Assembly (NCBI GenBank): GCA_002415855.1 | Contig: DIAS01000078.1 | Span: 1 to 30,374 of the forward strand | DNA: 30,374 bases | DNA from: Bacteroidales bacterium UBA5072 | GTDB lineage: Bacteria; Bacteroidota; Bacteroidia; Bacteroidales; UBA10428 | Direction of reading: 5' to 3' | Shown here: positions 22,767 through 30,374 of the stretch, in pieces | Layout of the letters: every line of letters begins with the position of its first letter | How positions within the stretch are numbered: position 1 is the first letter of the stretch | Made by a program: the position numbers and the translations under genes | The notes under the pieces: generated by a model | Databases searched by the model: none | The model's input: the letters and a program-made list of their open reading frames with translations, nothing else | Told to the model about the DNA's origin: nothing

Positions 22767-24101
22767 ATGAAAATCAGAATATTATCATTTGCGGTTCTTT
22801 CCCTGGTGCTTTTTACCGGGATCTCTTCCGGTCAAACCTTTAATAGTGATAAACTTGACAGCCTGCTCAGTTTACTGGCAGAAAAAAACAAGGCGATGGG
22901 CAGTCTGGCCATATCGGAAAACGGAAATATTATTTATGCCCGTGCCATCGGTTACCGGTTGTTAAATCCTCAACAGAAACTCCCCTCCGATACAAAAACC
23001 AAGTACCGTATTGGTTCCATTTCAAAGATGTTCACCGCCACGCTTGTATTTCAGTTAATTGAAGAAGATAAACTTAGCCTGTCCACCACTCTCGACCAGT
23101 TCTTTCCATCAATACCCAATGCTAAATCCGTCACTATTGGTAATATGCTCAATCACCGCAGCGGTATCCACAGTTTTACCAATGATTCAGACTACCTCAA
23201 ATGGATGACCGAACCCAGGACCCATGATGAAATGATCCATATTATTTCTGGGAGCAAACCTGAGTTTGAACCTGACTCCAAAGCGGAATACAGCAATTCG
23301 AACTTCGTTTTGCTGGGTTACATTGTTGAGAAGGCATGCAACAAACCTTATCCTGAATTACTGGCCGAAAGAATATGTTCCAAAATCGGGCTGAATGACA
23401 CCTACTATGGTGGAAAAGCCGATGCCGGAAAGAATGAAAGCTATTCCTTTAGTTATGTTCAAGGCTGGGAACAGCAGCCTGAAACAGATATGAGCATACC
23501 TCACGGAGCCGGTTCTGTAATTTCAACTCCCTCGGACCTGGTGAAGTTCATTGAGGCTTTGTTCGCAGGCAGGCTCATTAGTCAGGCCAGCCTCGACAAG
23601 ATGAAAACCATCACAGACGGTTACGGAATGGGTATTTTCCAGTTTCCTTTTGAAGACAAGAAAGTATATGGCCATTCAGGCGGAATAGATGGTTTCAGTG
23701 CATTGCTGTGCTATCTGCCCGACGAGAATCTGTCGGTAGCATACTGCTCCAACGGCGCCGAATATTCCATCAACGACATCATGATCGGGGCTTTGAGCAT
23801 TTATTTCAAATTGCCCTATTCCCTGCCGGTATTTACAACTTATTCGGTTAATCAGGAAGATCTAGACCAATACCTGGGTGTTTATTCCAGTGCACAAATT
23901 CCGTTGAAGGTTACTTTCACCAGGAACAATGGTCAATTGTTTGCCCAGGCAACCGGACAACCGTCCTTCCCGCTGGAACCCACAAAAAAAGATGTCTTCA
24001 AATTTGAAAAGGCCGGCGTTGTGATTACTTTTAGTCCTGAAAAACATGAATTCCTGCTGGAACAGGGAGGTGGCAAATTCACATTCACCCGCGACGAGTA
24101 A
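22767..24101 (+). CDS. Beta-lactamase-fold serine hydrolase (class C / PBP4* family)
   Basis: The protein has 444 residues with a signal peptide (ending ISSGQ). The catalytic motifs of the PF00144 family are all present: SISK (S84, K87), YSN (Y175) and HSG (303-305) in place of KTG. A C-terminal beta domain (about 355-444) resembles the lipocalin-like tail found on many family members. Such proteins include D-aminopeptidases, esterases and class C beta-lactamases. HSG is common in the non-resistance branches, so a peptidase or esterase is more likely than antibiotic resistance. The gene starts an apparent operon with the GH128 enzyme (26-base gap). Confidence 0.92.
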   Translation: MKIRILSFAVLSLVLFTGISSGQTFNSDKLDSLLSLLAEKNKAMGSLAISENGNIIYARAIGYRLLNPQQKLPSDTKTKYRIGSISKMFTATLVFQLIEEDKLSLSTTLDQFFPSIPNAKSVTIGNMLNHRSGIHSFTNDSDYLKWMTEPRTHDEMIHIISGSKPEFEPDSKAEYSNSNFVLLGYIVEKACNKPYPELLAERICSKIGLNDTYYGGKADAGKNESYSFSYVQGWEQQPETDMSIPHGAGSVISTPSDLVKFIEALFAGRLISQASLDKMKTITDGYGMGIFQFPFEDKKVYGHSGGIDGFSALLCYLPDENLSVAYCSNGAEYSINDIMIGALSIYFKLPYSLPVFTTYSVNQEDLDQYLGVYSSAQIPLKVTFTRNNGQLFAQATGQPSFPLEPTKKDVFKFEKAGVVITFSPEKHEFLLEQGGGKFTFTRDE

Positions 24102-24127
24102 AATTTCATATACCATTTCAGCTTATC

Positions 24128-25618
24128 ATGAAAGCTCTCTTTGCGTTCTCCATCATTCTCATAATGAGTCTTTTCCAGTCATACGGACAGTTACCCTCGT
24201 TCAAGCGCGGAATGGCATATGGTTATCATTCACCTGCCGATTTGGAGGCCTTGTCCGCCGGCCTCACCTGGTGGTACAACTGGTCTGTAACTCCGGAAAC
24301 CTCCGTATCCGCGGTATATGGTGACTACGGCTTCGATTTTGTTCCGATGGCCTGGAATGGCAGTTTCAATGAAACACAACTCAGGGCTTTCCTGACCGAC
24401 CATCCCGATGTCAAATACCTGCTCGCCTATAATGAACCGAATTTCATTGAACAGGCCAATATGACTCCTTCCCAGGCAGCCGCAAACTGGCCAAAGCTGG
24501 AAGCCATAGCTGATGATTTTAACCTGAAGATTGTTGGGCCGGCGGTAAACTACTGCGGTAATTGCGTCAGCGAAGGCGGCACCACCTACACCGATCCTTT
24601 CAAGTACCTTGACGATTTCTTCAATGCATGCGGGGATTGCCGGGTTGATTATGTAGCTGTGCATTGTTACATGAACACCATCGGCGCCCTTTCCTGGTAT
24701 GTCAACGAATTTAAGAAATACAACCGCCCGATCTGGTTAACCGAATTCGCCGGCTGGGAGAGCAACGGAAACATCAATGATGCAGGTGACCAGGAAAGCT
24801 TTCTGATAGGGGCTGTTGATTTTCTCGAAAGCAATCCCAGCGTTTACAGGTATTCCTGGTTTATCGGCAGAACCTCCGGTGGTCCTGATGTATATCCTTA
24901 TATCGACCTGCTGGATGCTGACGGTGAACTGACAGCACTTGGCAATATTTATGTGAATATGCCTGTCCATGACACCACCTATTACCTGGCTGTGCCGGGT
25001 CACATCGAAGCGGAGAATTATTCCCAAATGGAAGGTATGCTTCTGGAGAAGACCAGCGATGTTTCCGGGTTTGCCAATTGCGGATATATCGCGGCCAACG
25101 ATTGGCTGGTATACAACATCGACGTAGGCGAGAGCAGAAACTATGCCCTCGATATCCGTGCGGCATGTGCAAAATCATCAGTACTGGAAGTGCTTGTCGA
25201 CGATGTACCGGCTGCCACAGTTAACCTTGCGAATACCGGTGGCTATCAGGACTGGCAAACATTCAGTACTTCGTTTAACCTGGACGCCGGCAGGCATAAA
25301 TTAAAACTTATGGCAAAAACAGACGGCTTCAACCTGAACTGGATTGCTTTCAGGGATCTGGGTCCGACCGGACTGCATGAACCCCTGTCCACTTCCGGCA
25401 TGATGTTCCCCAATCCGGCTGGTAACATTGTTACATTCGAAAAAGCTGATGGCGTATCAACCATTGAAATCATCGATGTGACCGGAAGAAAGCAAATCCG
25501 TGTGACTTTTCAACCTACTGTGGATGTCAGTCAGCTCCGGGAGGGATTCTACCTGGTAAGGGTTGTGCATCCTGAAAAAGGCATAATGTTTACCAAACCA
25601 TTGATAATCAAACGTTAG
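24128..25618 (+). CDS. GH128-like beta-1,3-glucanase with CBM6 and T9SS sorting domain
   Basis: The protein has 496 residues. A signal peptide ends near SYGQ. The catalytic TIM-barrel (about 24-280) belongs to the 'glycosyl hydrolase catalytic core' (Asl1-like, GH128). The predicted acid/base is E103 in AYNEPNF, and the predicted nucleophile is E206 in WLTEFAGW. The typical FKRGMAYGYHSP start and LTWWYNWS motif are present. A CBM6 module follows (about 288-410: HIEAENYSQM, ANDWLVYNIDV, LNWIAFRDLG). The last ~75 residues (MFPNPAGNIVTFEKADG, DVTGRKQ, LREGFYLVRVV, IIKR) are a type A T9SS sorting domain, so the enzyme should reach the cell surface. The likely substrate is beta-1,3-glucan such as laminarin or curdlan. 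Confidence 0.9.
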   Translation: MKALFAFSIILIMSLFQSYGQLPSFKRGMAYGYHSPADLEALSAGLTWWYNWSVTPETSVSAVYGDYGFDFVPMAWNGSFNETQLRAFLTDHPDVKYLLAYNEPNFIEQANMTPSQAAANWPKLEAIADDFNLKIVGPAVNYCGNCVSEGGTTYTDPFKYLDDFFNACGDCRVDYVAVHCYMNTIGALSWYVNEFKKYNRPIWLTEFAGWESNGNINDAGDQESFLIGAVDFLESNPSVYRYSWFIGRTSGGPDVYPYIDLLDADGELTALGNIYVNMPVHDTTYYLAVPGHIEAENYSQMEGMLLEKTSDVSGFANCGYIAANDWLVYNIDVGESRNYALDIRAACAKSSVLEVLVDDVPAATVNLANTGGYQDWQTFSTSFNLDAGRHKLKLMAKTDGFNLNWIAFRDLGPTGLHEPLSTSGMMFPNPAGNIVTFEKADGVSTIEIIDVTGRKQIRVTFQPTVDVSQLREGFYLVRVVHPEKGIMFTKPLIIKR

Positions 25619-25623
25619 TTAAA

Positions 25624-26043
25624 ATGGAGAACCTGGTATTGAAAGACAAGTCGGTTATCCCCGACGATAATTTGGTATTCGGTATCATCGGGGACAAAAG
25701 TGCTTTGTGGCAGGACCTGATGAAGCAAATGCATCTTAAATATCCCGATATACAGGAACTATGGAATTACTATAATGACGGGAAAAACTGGCTCTTCAGG
25801 ATGATGAGGAAGAAGAAAACAATTTTCTGGATTGGCATTTTACCGGATACTTTCCGGATCACATTCTATTTTGGCGACAAGGCTGAGTCACTGATTGAAA
25901 GCAGCGACCTGCCCGCCTCCATGAAGGCTGATTTTAAGAACGGGAAAAGGTATGGCAAGATCAGGGCTATCTCTATTGAGGTTGCAGGTGCGGAAGATAT
26001 TGAGAATGCCCGAAAAGTGGCAGATATAAAAATAAAGGCTTAA
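25624..26043 (+). CDS. DUF3788 family protein
   Basis: The protein has 139 residues, soluble, with no signal peptide. It shows the DUF3788 pattern of a conserved ELWNYYNDGKNWLFRMMRKKKTIFWIGI core, then FRITFYFGDKAESLI, then a KNGKRYGKIRAISIEV segment near the end. The related YdhG/DUF1801 fold is small, alpha-beta, and of unknown function. It begins 5 bases after the GH128 stop and ends 25 bases before the P-type ATPase, so it is probably cotranscribed with both, but its job cannot be inferred from that. Confidence 0.88.
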   Translation: MENLVLKDKSVIPDDNLVFGIIGDKSALWQDLMKQMHLKYPDIQELWNYYNDGKNWLFRMMRKKKTIFWIGILPDTFRITFYFGDKAESLIESSDLPASMKADFKNGKRYGKIRAISIEVAGAEDIENARKVADIKIKA

Positions 26044-26068
26044 GCTTCAGGATTAATGATTTGCTAAG

Positions 26069-28774
26069 ATGGAAATGCACAATTGGTGGTTTGTTGATAA
26101 GGAAACAGTTGCCGGTAAACTTGGCACTGATTTGGAAAAAGGTTTATCACACCAGGAAGTTGCCAACAGGCAAAAGCAATACGGGCCTAATCAGCTGGCG
26201 GAAAAAGAAGGCCGTTCCGTAATCGGACTTTTTCTCGATCAGTTCAAGGATTTTATGATATGGGTGCTCATCGGAGCTGCCCTGGTTTCGGGATTTCTGA
26301 AAGAATGGGTGGATGCAATCGCCATCATCAGCATTGTTGTTCTGAATGCCATACTTGGGTTTATCCAGGAGTACAGGGCTGAAAAATCGCTTGCAGCACT
26401 TAAGAAACTGTCCTCGCCAACCTCAAAGGTGATCCGGAACGGAAAGCACCATGTGATTCCTTCCAGTGAAATCGTACCGGGTGACCTGGTGGAAATGGAA
26501 GCAGGAGACTTTGTACCTGCTGACAGCCGGATAATCTATGCAACCGGTAATATGTCGACTCACGAAGCCAGTCTGACAGGTGAATCCACACCGGTATCAA
26601 AATCCGCTATGAGGCTTGAAAACGAAAACATTGCCCTGGCCGACAGGTCCAACATGTTGTATATGGGTACGGCCGTTGTCTCGGGGAAAGCCCGTGCGCT
26701 GGTCACAGGTTCTGGTATGAATACCGAACTCGGGAAGATTGCAGAACTCATCCAGGAAATTGAAGATACCAGCACACCCTTGCAGGATAAACTGAAAGAA
26801 TTTGGAAAGATCATCATTGTTATCGTTTTTGCGCTTGTCGGACTGATCTTTCTCATTGGTTACCTGCGTGGAGAAGAGCTTCTGGGTTTATTTCTGAGTG
26901 CGGTCAGTCTGGCTGTTGCCGCTATTCCTGAGGGATTGCCCGCGGTAGTCACCATAGCCCTGGCACTAGGGGTGCAACGCATGGTCAAACGCCATTGCAT
27001 CATACGAAAACTTCCCTCTGTTGAGACGCTGGGCTGCACATCCGTCATATGTTCAGATAAAACCGGAACCTTGACGAAAAACGAGATGACAGTCCAGGTA
27101 CTATTCCATTCCGGACTGTACCTGAATGTTTCAGGCATTGGATATAACCCTGAAGGTGAGTTCATTAAGGACAGCCAAAAGGTCGATCCGTCGGAAGTAC
27201 CGGGATTGGCAAGAATGCTTGCAGGAACTGTACTGTGTAATGGCGCCCAGCTTGCCAAAGAGGAATCGGGCTACAGAATTGTGGGTGATCCGACCGAGGG
27301 AGCACTCCTAACAATGGCTGCCAAAGCCGGTTTATTTAAGCCCGCGCTCGAAGCAGAGTTTCCTTTTGTGGAGGAGATCCCCTTTGATTCAGAGCGCAAA
27401 CAAATGTCCATCCTCAGGAAACATGGCAAAAAGTATATGGCCTATGTCAAGGGAGCCCCCGATATTCTGCTGTCGAATTGCACCAGTATTGAGGAAGACG
27501 GACAAGTGCTGACCCTCGACCAGGTAAGACGGGAAGAGGTGATGAGGGCAAATGCCGGATTGGCTGACCAGGCTATGCGGGTTCTTGCCGTTGCCTGCAG
27601 GGAATTTGAAACCCTGCCTGACAGTCTGGAGGCAGCCGAGATTGAGAAAGAGCTTACTTTTTTGGGACTTGTTGCCATGATTGACCCTCCCCGGCCGGAG
27701 GTTAAGCTTGCCATGCAGGCATGCCGGACCGCCGGGATACGATCGGTAATGATCACCGGTGACCACAAGAATACTGCTGTTGCCATTGCCCGGGATCTTG
27801 GTTTTTACCAGACTGATTCTCTCGCCTTTACAGGGGAGGAACTCGACAGGCTGACAGACGAAGAATTCGATCAGTATGTTACCCGGACTGCCGTTTACGC
27901 CAGGGTATCTCCCGAACATAAACTGAAGATTGTAAAAGCCTGGCGCAACAAGGATGAAATTGTTGCCATGACCGGTGATGGCGTTAATGACGCACCGGCC
28001 GTAAAAGAAGCAGACATCGGTGTCGCCATGGGCATTACCGGAACCGATGTGACCAAAGAAGTTTCCGAAATGGTAATTACCGATGATAATTTTGCATCCA
28101 TCGTAGCTGCGGTCGAAGAAGGAAGAGGTATTTACGATAACATCAGGAAATTCATTCATTACTTGCTTTCGTGTAACGTTGGAGAGATCCTGGTGATGTT
28201 CATCGCTTCGCTGTTCAGGTTACCCCTGCCTTTGTTGCCTATCCAGATTTTATGGGTCAACCTGGTTACCGACGGCCTGCCCGCTCTTGCCCTTGGCGTA
28301 GATCCCATCGAAAGGAACATCATGAAACGGCCTCCCAGGTTGAAGGACGAATCAGTAATCACCCGAAGAATGGGTGGTCTGATCATGATTCAGGGAGCCT
28401 TCATTGCCTTTTGCAGCCTCCTTGCCTTTTATCTTGTGTACTTTGTGGAGAATGAAGGCATTGAAAGAGCCCGTACTGCCGGCTTCATTGTTCTGGCCTG
28501 CAGCCAGCTGTTTCACTCGTTCAACTGCAGAAGTCACCGGGAGTCAATATTCAGTCTGGGATTTATGACTAATCCTCAGCTGGTATACGCGACCCTGCTT
28601 TCATTCGTTCTTCAGATGTCCGTAGTATATGTCCCTTTCCTCCAGACTGTTTTTAAGACACAGCCCCTTGGATGGTTCGACTGGGTAATGGTTCTGGCAA
28701 TATCTTCTTTCCCGCTCCTGGCCATGGAGATCTTCAAATCGATCAGCAGAATGCTCGAAAAAGGAAAGAATTGA
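26069..28774 (+). CDS. Calcium-type P-type (P2A) cation-transporting ATPase
   Basis: The protein has 901 residues, normal for the PacL/SERCA-like group, in the cytoplasmic membrane. Domains in order: the N-terminal cation ATPase domain (about 1-75), actuator domain with TGES, phosphorylation site DKTGTLTKNEM (D330), nucleotide domain with KGAPD, hinge MITGDHKNTA and TGDGVNDAPA. Ion-binding residues match SERCA sites: PEGLP in helix M4, NVGE in M5 (as N768/E771) and NLVTDGLPA in M6 (as N796, T799, D800). Ca2+ export is therefore the best call; Mn2+ is possible. It ends the apparent operon starting at 22767 and may instead have its own start signal within the preceding gene. Confidence 0.95.
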   Translation: MEMHNWWFVDKETVAGKLGTDLEKGLSHQEVANRQKQYGPNQLAEKEGRSVIGLFLDQFKDFMIWVLIGAALVSGFLKEWVDAIAIISIVVLNAILGFIQEYRAEKSLAALKKLSSPTSKVIRNGKHHVIPSSEIVPGDLVEMEAGDFVPADSRIIYATGNMSTHEASLTGESTPVSKSAMRLENENIALADRSNMLYMGTAVVSGKARALVTGSGMNTELGKIAELIQEIEDTSTPLQDKLKEFGKIIIVIVFALVGLIFLIGYLRGEELLGLFLSAVSLAVAAIPEGLPAVVTIALALGVQRMVKRHCIIRKLPSVETLGCTSVICSDKTGTLTKNEMTVQVLFHSGLYLNVSGIGYNPEGEFIKDSQKVDPSEVPGLARMLAGTVLCNGAQLAKEESGYRIVGDPTEGALLTMAAKAGLFKPALEAEFPFVEEIPFDSERKQMSILRKHGKKYMAYVKGAPDILLSNCTSIEEDGQVLTLDQVRREEVMRANAGLADQAMRVLAVACREFETLPDSLEAAEIEKELTFLGLVAMIDPPRPEVKLAMQACRTAGIRSVMITGDHKNTAVAIARDLGFYQTDSLAFTGEELDRLTDEEFDQYVTRTAVYARVSPEHKLKIVKAWRNKDEIVAMTGDGVNDAPAVKEADIGVAMGITGTDVTKEVSEMVITDDNFASIVAAVEEGRGIYDNIRKFIHYLLSCNVGEILVMFIASLFRLPLPLLPIQILWVNLVTDGLPALALGVDPIERNIMKRPPRLKDESVITRRMGGLIMIQGAFIAFCSLLAFYLVYFVENEGIERARTAGFIVLACSQLFHSFNCRSHRESIFSLGFMTNPQLVYATLLSFVLQMSVVYVPFLQTVFKTQPLGWFDWVMVLAISSFPLLAMEIFKSISRMLEKGKN

Positions 28775-28783
28775 GTTATAACA

Positions 28784-28791
28784 TAATTTTG
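28784..28791 (+). promoter_or_regulatory. Possible -7 element before the VWA gene
   Basis: TAATTTTG matches TAnnTTTG exactly, with no TTG at the usual distance (the only one, 28771-28773, is 10 bases away). The leader would be about 52 bases. Confidence 0.35.
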
Positions 28792-28849
28792 TGTTTCCCC
28801 AGTCGTTCATTTAGTTATAATCAAGCGTGATCAAAACCATACATCTCTC

Positions 28850-30265
28850 ATGAAACATAGTTTTTACGTTACCACCGTTTACCGGTCATGCCTGTTGACT
28901 GTTTTATGTGGGATCCTGCTGTACCATTCCGTGAAAGGGCAGAACAGCCCTCCAAAGTATCAGCCGCCTGAAACCCGGATACTTTTCATTTTCGATGCCT
29001 CGCAAAGCATGGCCGGAACATGGCAAAAAGAAAGCAAGATTTCCATTGCCCGAAAAGTACTGATCCACATCATCGACAGCCTCGAACAGGTCCCCAATGT
29101 GAGCATGGCCCTGCGCATATATGGACACCAGAGTCCGGTACCACCGCAGAACTGCAATGACACAAAGCTCGAGGTTCCGTTCGGTAAAAATAACGCCCCG
29201 CTGATCAGGCAGAAGCTCCGGTACATCGTACCCAAAGGCACCACGCCCATTGCTCATTCGCTCGAACTGGGCGGCAGTGACTTTCCTCCCGATGTGGAAA
29301 ACTGCAGAAACATCATCATACTCGTCACAGATGGTGTTGAGTCATGCGACGGTGATGCATGCATTGTTTCCCAGGACTTGCAGCGACGGGGTGTAATCCT
29401 GAAGCCATTTGTGATCGGGATCGGGATTGACGAGAATTTTGAGCAGACTTTCAACTGCATCGGTAATTATTACAATGCCATTGCTGAAGAGAAGTTCAGT
29501 GAGATCATGGACGTTGTGATTAGCCAGGCGCTGAATGCCACAACCGCCCAGATTAACCTGCTTGATGAAAGCGGGCATCCCACTGAGACCAATGTGAATT
29601 GTACGTTTTACGACAGTAATTCCGGAAAGATATACTACAATTACATTCATACGCTGAACCACCGCGGATTACCAGACACGCTGACAATTGACCATATTCC
29701 TGTTTACCGGATGCGGGTGCATACCATACCCCCGGTAGATGTCGACAACATCAAACTCCTTCCGGGCAAGCATACCATTATTGCTGCCGATGTTCCGCAG
29801 GGTACCCTGGTTCTGAAATCAAATGATCCTGTTCAGTATCGCGGTTTAGAATTCATCGTCAGAAAGGCAGGAACAATGGCCACTATTAACATGCAAAAGA
29901 TGTATGCCGATGAAAAATACCTGGTTGGAAAATACGACCTGGAAATCCCTGTTTTGCCCAGGATATACCTGTATAATGTTGATATCAAGCAGAGCCATAC
30001 CACCACTGTCGAAATTGCGCGTCCCGGTCTGGTGACCCTGCTGCGCTCATCGGTGGGGTTCGGCAGTATTTATCTTCGGAAAACCACCAGGGAGGAGGAC
30101 TGGATCTGCAACCTTGACAATACTGTTAAGAATGAATCGCTTCAGCTTCAACCCGGCAAGTACAGGGTGGTATTCAGGGCCCTCAATGCCAAACAAACCC
30201 TGTATACTGTCAACAAGGTATTTGAAGTGCGATCGGGGGGGGCGGAAGTGATACAGTTGTATTAG
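28850..30265 (+). CDS. Secreted von Willebrand factor A domain protein
   Basis: The protein has 471 residues with a signal peptide (about 1-30, ending VKGQ). A VWA domain fills about 40-235 with a complete metal-ion-dependent adhesion site: DASQS (D49, S51, S53), the Thr in PKGTTPIAHS, and VTDGVES. Its cysteines (NCN..., ENCR, ESCDGDAC, FNCIG) may form disulphides. The remaining ~235 residues are beta-rich, with several repeated Ig-like strands (LLPGKHTIIAADVPQGTLVLKS, LQPGKYRVVFRALNA), and look like surface or periplasmic domains of unknown role. It resembles VWA proteins that carry out adhesion or complex assembly. It is the last gene in the window. Confidence 0.9.
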   Translation: MKHSFYVTTVYRSCLLTVLCGILLYHSVKGQNSPPKYQPPETRILFIFDASQSMAGTWQKESKISIARKVLIHIIDSLEQVPNVSMALRIYGHQSPVPPQNCNDTKLEVPFGKNNAPLIRQKLRYIVPKGTTPIAHSLELGGSDFPPDVENCRNIIILVTDGVESCDGDACIVSQDLQRRGVILKPFVIGIGIDENFEQTFNCIGNYYNAIAEEKFSEIMDVVISQALNATTAQINLLDESGHPTETNVNCTFYDSNSGKIYYNYIHTLNHRGLPDTLTIDHIPVYRMRVHTIPPVDVDNIKLLPGKHTIIAADVPQGTLVLKSNDPVQYRGLEFIVRKAGTMATINMQKMYADEKYLVGKYDLEIPVLPRIYLYNVDIKQSHTTTVEIARPGLVTLLRSSVGFGSIYLRKTTREEDWICNLDNTVKNESLQLQPGKYRVVFRALNAKQTLYTVNKVFEVRSGGAEVIQLY

Positions 30266-30299
30266 AATGATAGTTTTACTGGCTTCGACTCCGCTCAGC

Positions 30300-30374
30300 C
30301 TGACAGGCATGTCAGACTAACCGCCTGACCGGCGCGTCACACTGAATAACTGACCGGCGCGTCACACTGAGCAC
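30300..30374. repeat. Three 25-base tandem repeats, continuing past the window end
   Basis: Units start at 30300, 30325 and 30350. The last two share 21 identical bases (beginning CTGACCGGCGCGTCAC); the first is diverged (CTGACAGGCATGTCAG). Each contains an internal short palindrome, TGAC...GTCA. The sequence just before (CTTCGACTCCGCTCAG, 30283-30298) is a motif I recall as a common dispersed intergenic repeat in Bacteroidota and other phyla. Confidence 0.75.

Noticed and set aside
22767..24101. Beta-lactamase-fold protein near a BlaI-M56 pair, as a resistance operon
   Set aside because: The M56 protein lacks a penicillin-binding sensor domain, a gene on the opposite strand separates them, no BlaI-type palindrome precedes the hydrolase gene, and its HSG motif is typical of non-resistance family members.
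27389..28159. A 256-codon open frame on the minus strand
   Set aside because: It lies wholly antisense to conserved domains of the calcium ATPase and has no recognisable protein features.
30300..30374. CRISPR array
   Set aside because: The units abut with no spacers of their own, only three are seen, and no cas gene is present.

Overview
The window looks like chromosomal DNA from a member of the Bacteroidota, probably class Bacteroidia. Four things point there. Several intergenic regions carry the TAnnTTTG -7 element of the Bacteroidota primary sigma factor, some with a TTG about 19-21 bases upstream, and start codons mostly lack strong Shine-Dalgarno sequences. Two secreted enzymes end in type IX secretion (T9SS) C-terminal sorting domains. 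There is a DUF5686 protein. The transketolase is of the Bacteroides type. I see no rRNA, tRNA, CRISPR array, prophage or insertion sequence. Base composition looks even, so this reads as ordinary chromosome, with no sign of an island.

Layout. 1-2758: the tail of a DUF5686 outer-membrane-type protein, a PafA-like phosphatase homologue that has lost its active site (minus strand), and a DUF2238 membrane protein (minus). 3040-3972: a two-domain fasciclin lipoprotein. 4028-8142 (minus): ychF, an M14 carboxypeptidase with a T9SS tail, and phosphofructokinase. 8377-10410: transketolase. 10446-12393: a BlaI repressor with an M56 membrane metallopeptidase. 12497-13140: a small membrane protein overlapping a 62-residue HTH regulator. 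13191-14189: aldo/keto reductase. 14302-17339: histidine kinase, receiver, lipoprotein and DUF1080 protein. 17397-17966 (minus): a histone-H1-like basic protein. 18100-19714: a STAS/SEC14-like protein and an RtcB RNA ligase. 19711-20370 (minus): a CBM6-like lipoprotein. 20562-22240: a second BlaI-M56 pair. 22270-22710 (minus): a DUF6483-like protein. 22767-28774: beta-lactamase-fold hydrolase, GH128 glucanase, DUF3788 protein and Ca2+ P-type ATPase. 28850-30265: a von Willebrand A protein. The window ends in 25-base tandem repeats.

How genes may work together. The two BlaI-M56 pairs look like independent copies of one circuit: a membrane protease sensor relieves repression by a winged-helix repressor. 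Both promoters have the same unusual operator layout (a palindrome plus a half-site exactly 20 bases downstream), but the operator sequences differ, so the two modules are probably insulated from each other. Neither M56 protein has the penicillin-binding sensor domain of true BlaR1. One ends in a segment resembling a TonB-receptor plug and the other has a 14-proline run. The GH128 enzyme, the CBM6-like lipoprotein and the DUF1080 protein suggest use of external polysaccharide, possibly beta-1,3-glucan.

The most striking observations are the active-site-less PafA homologue, the matched operator architecture of the two BlaI-M56 modules, the plug-like tail on the first protease, the self-overlapping operator of the small HTH operon, and the H1-like protein.
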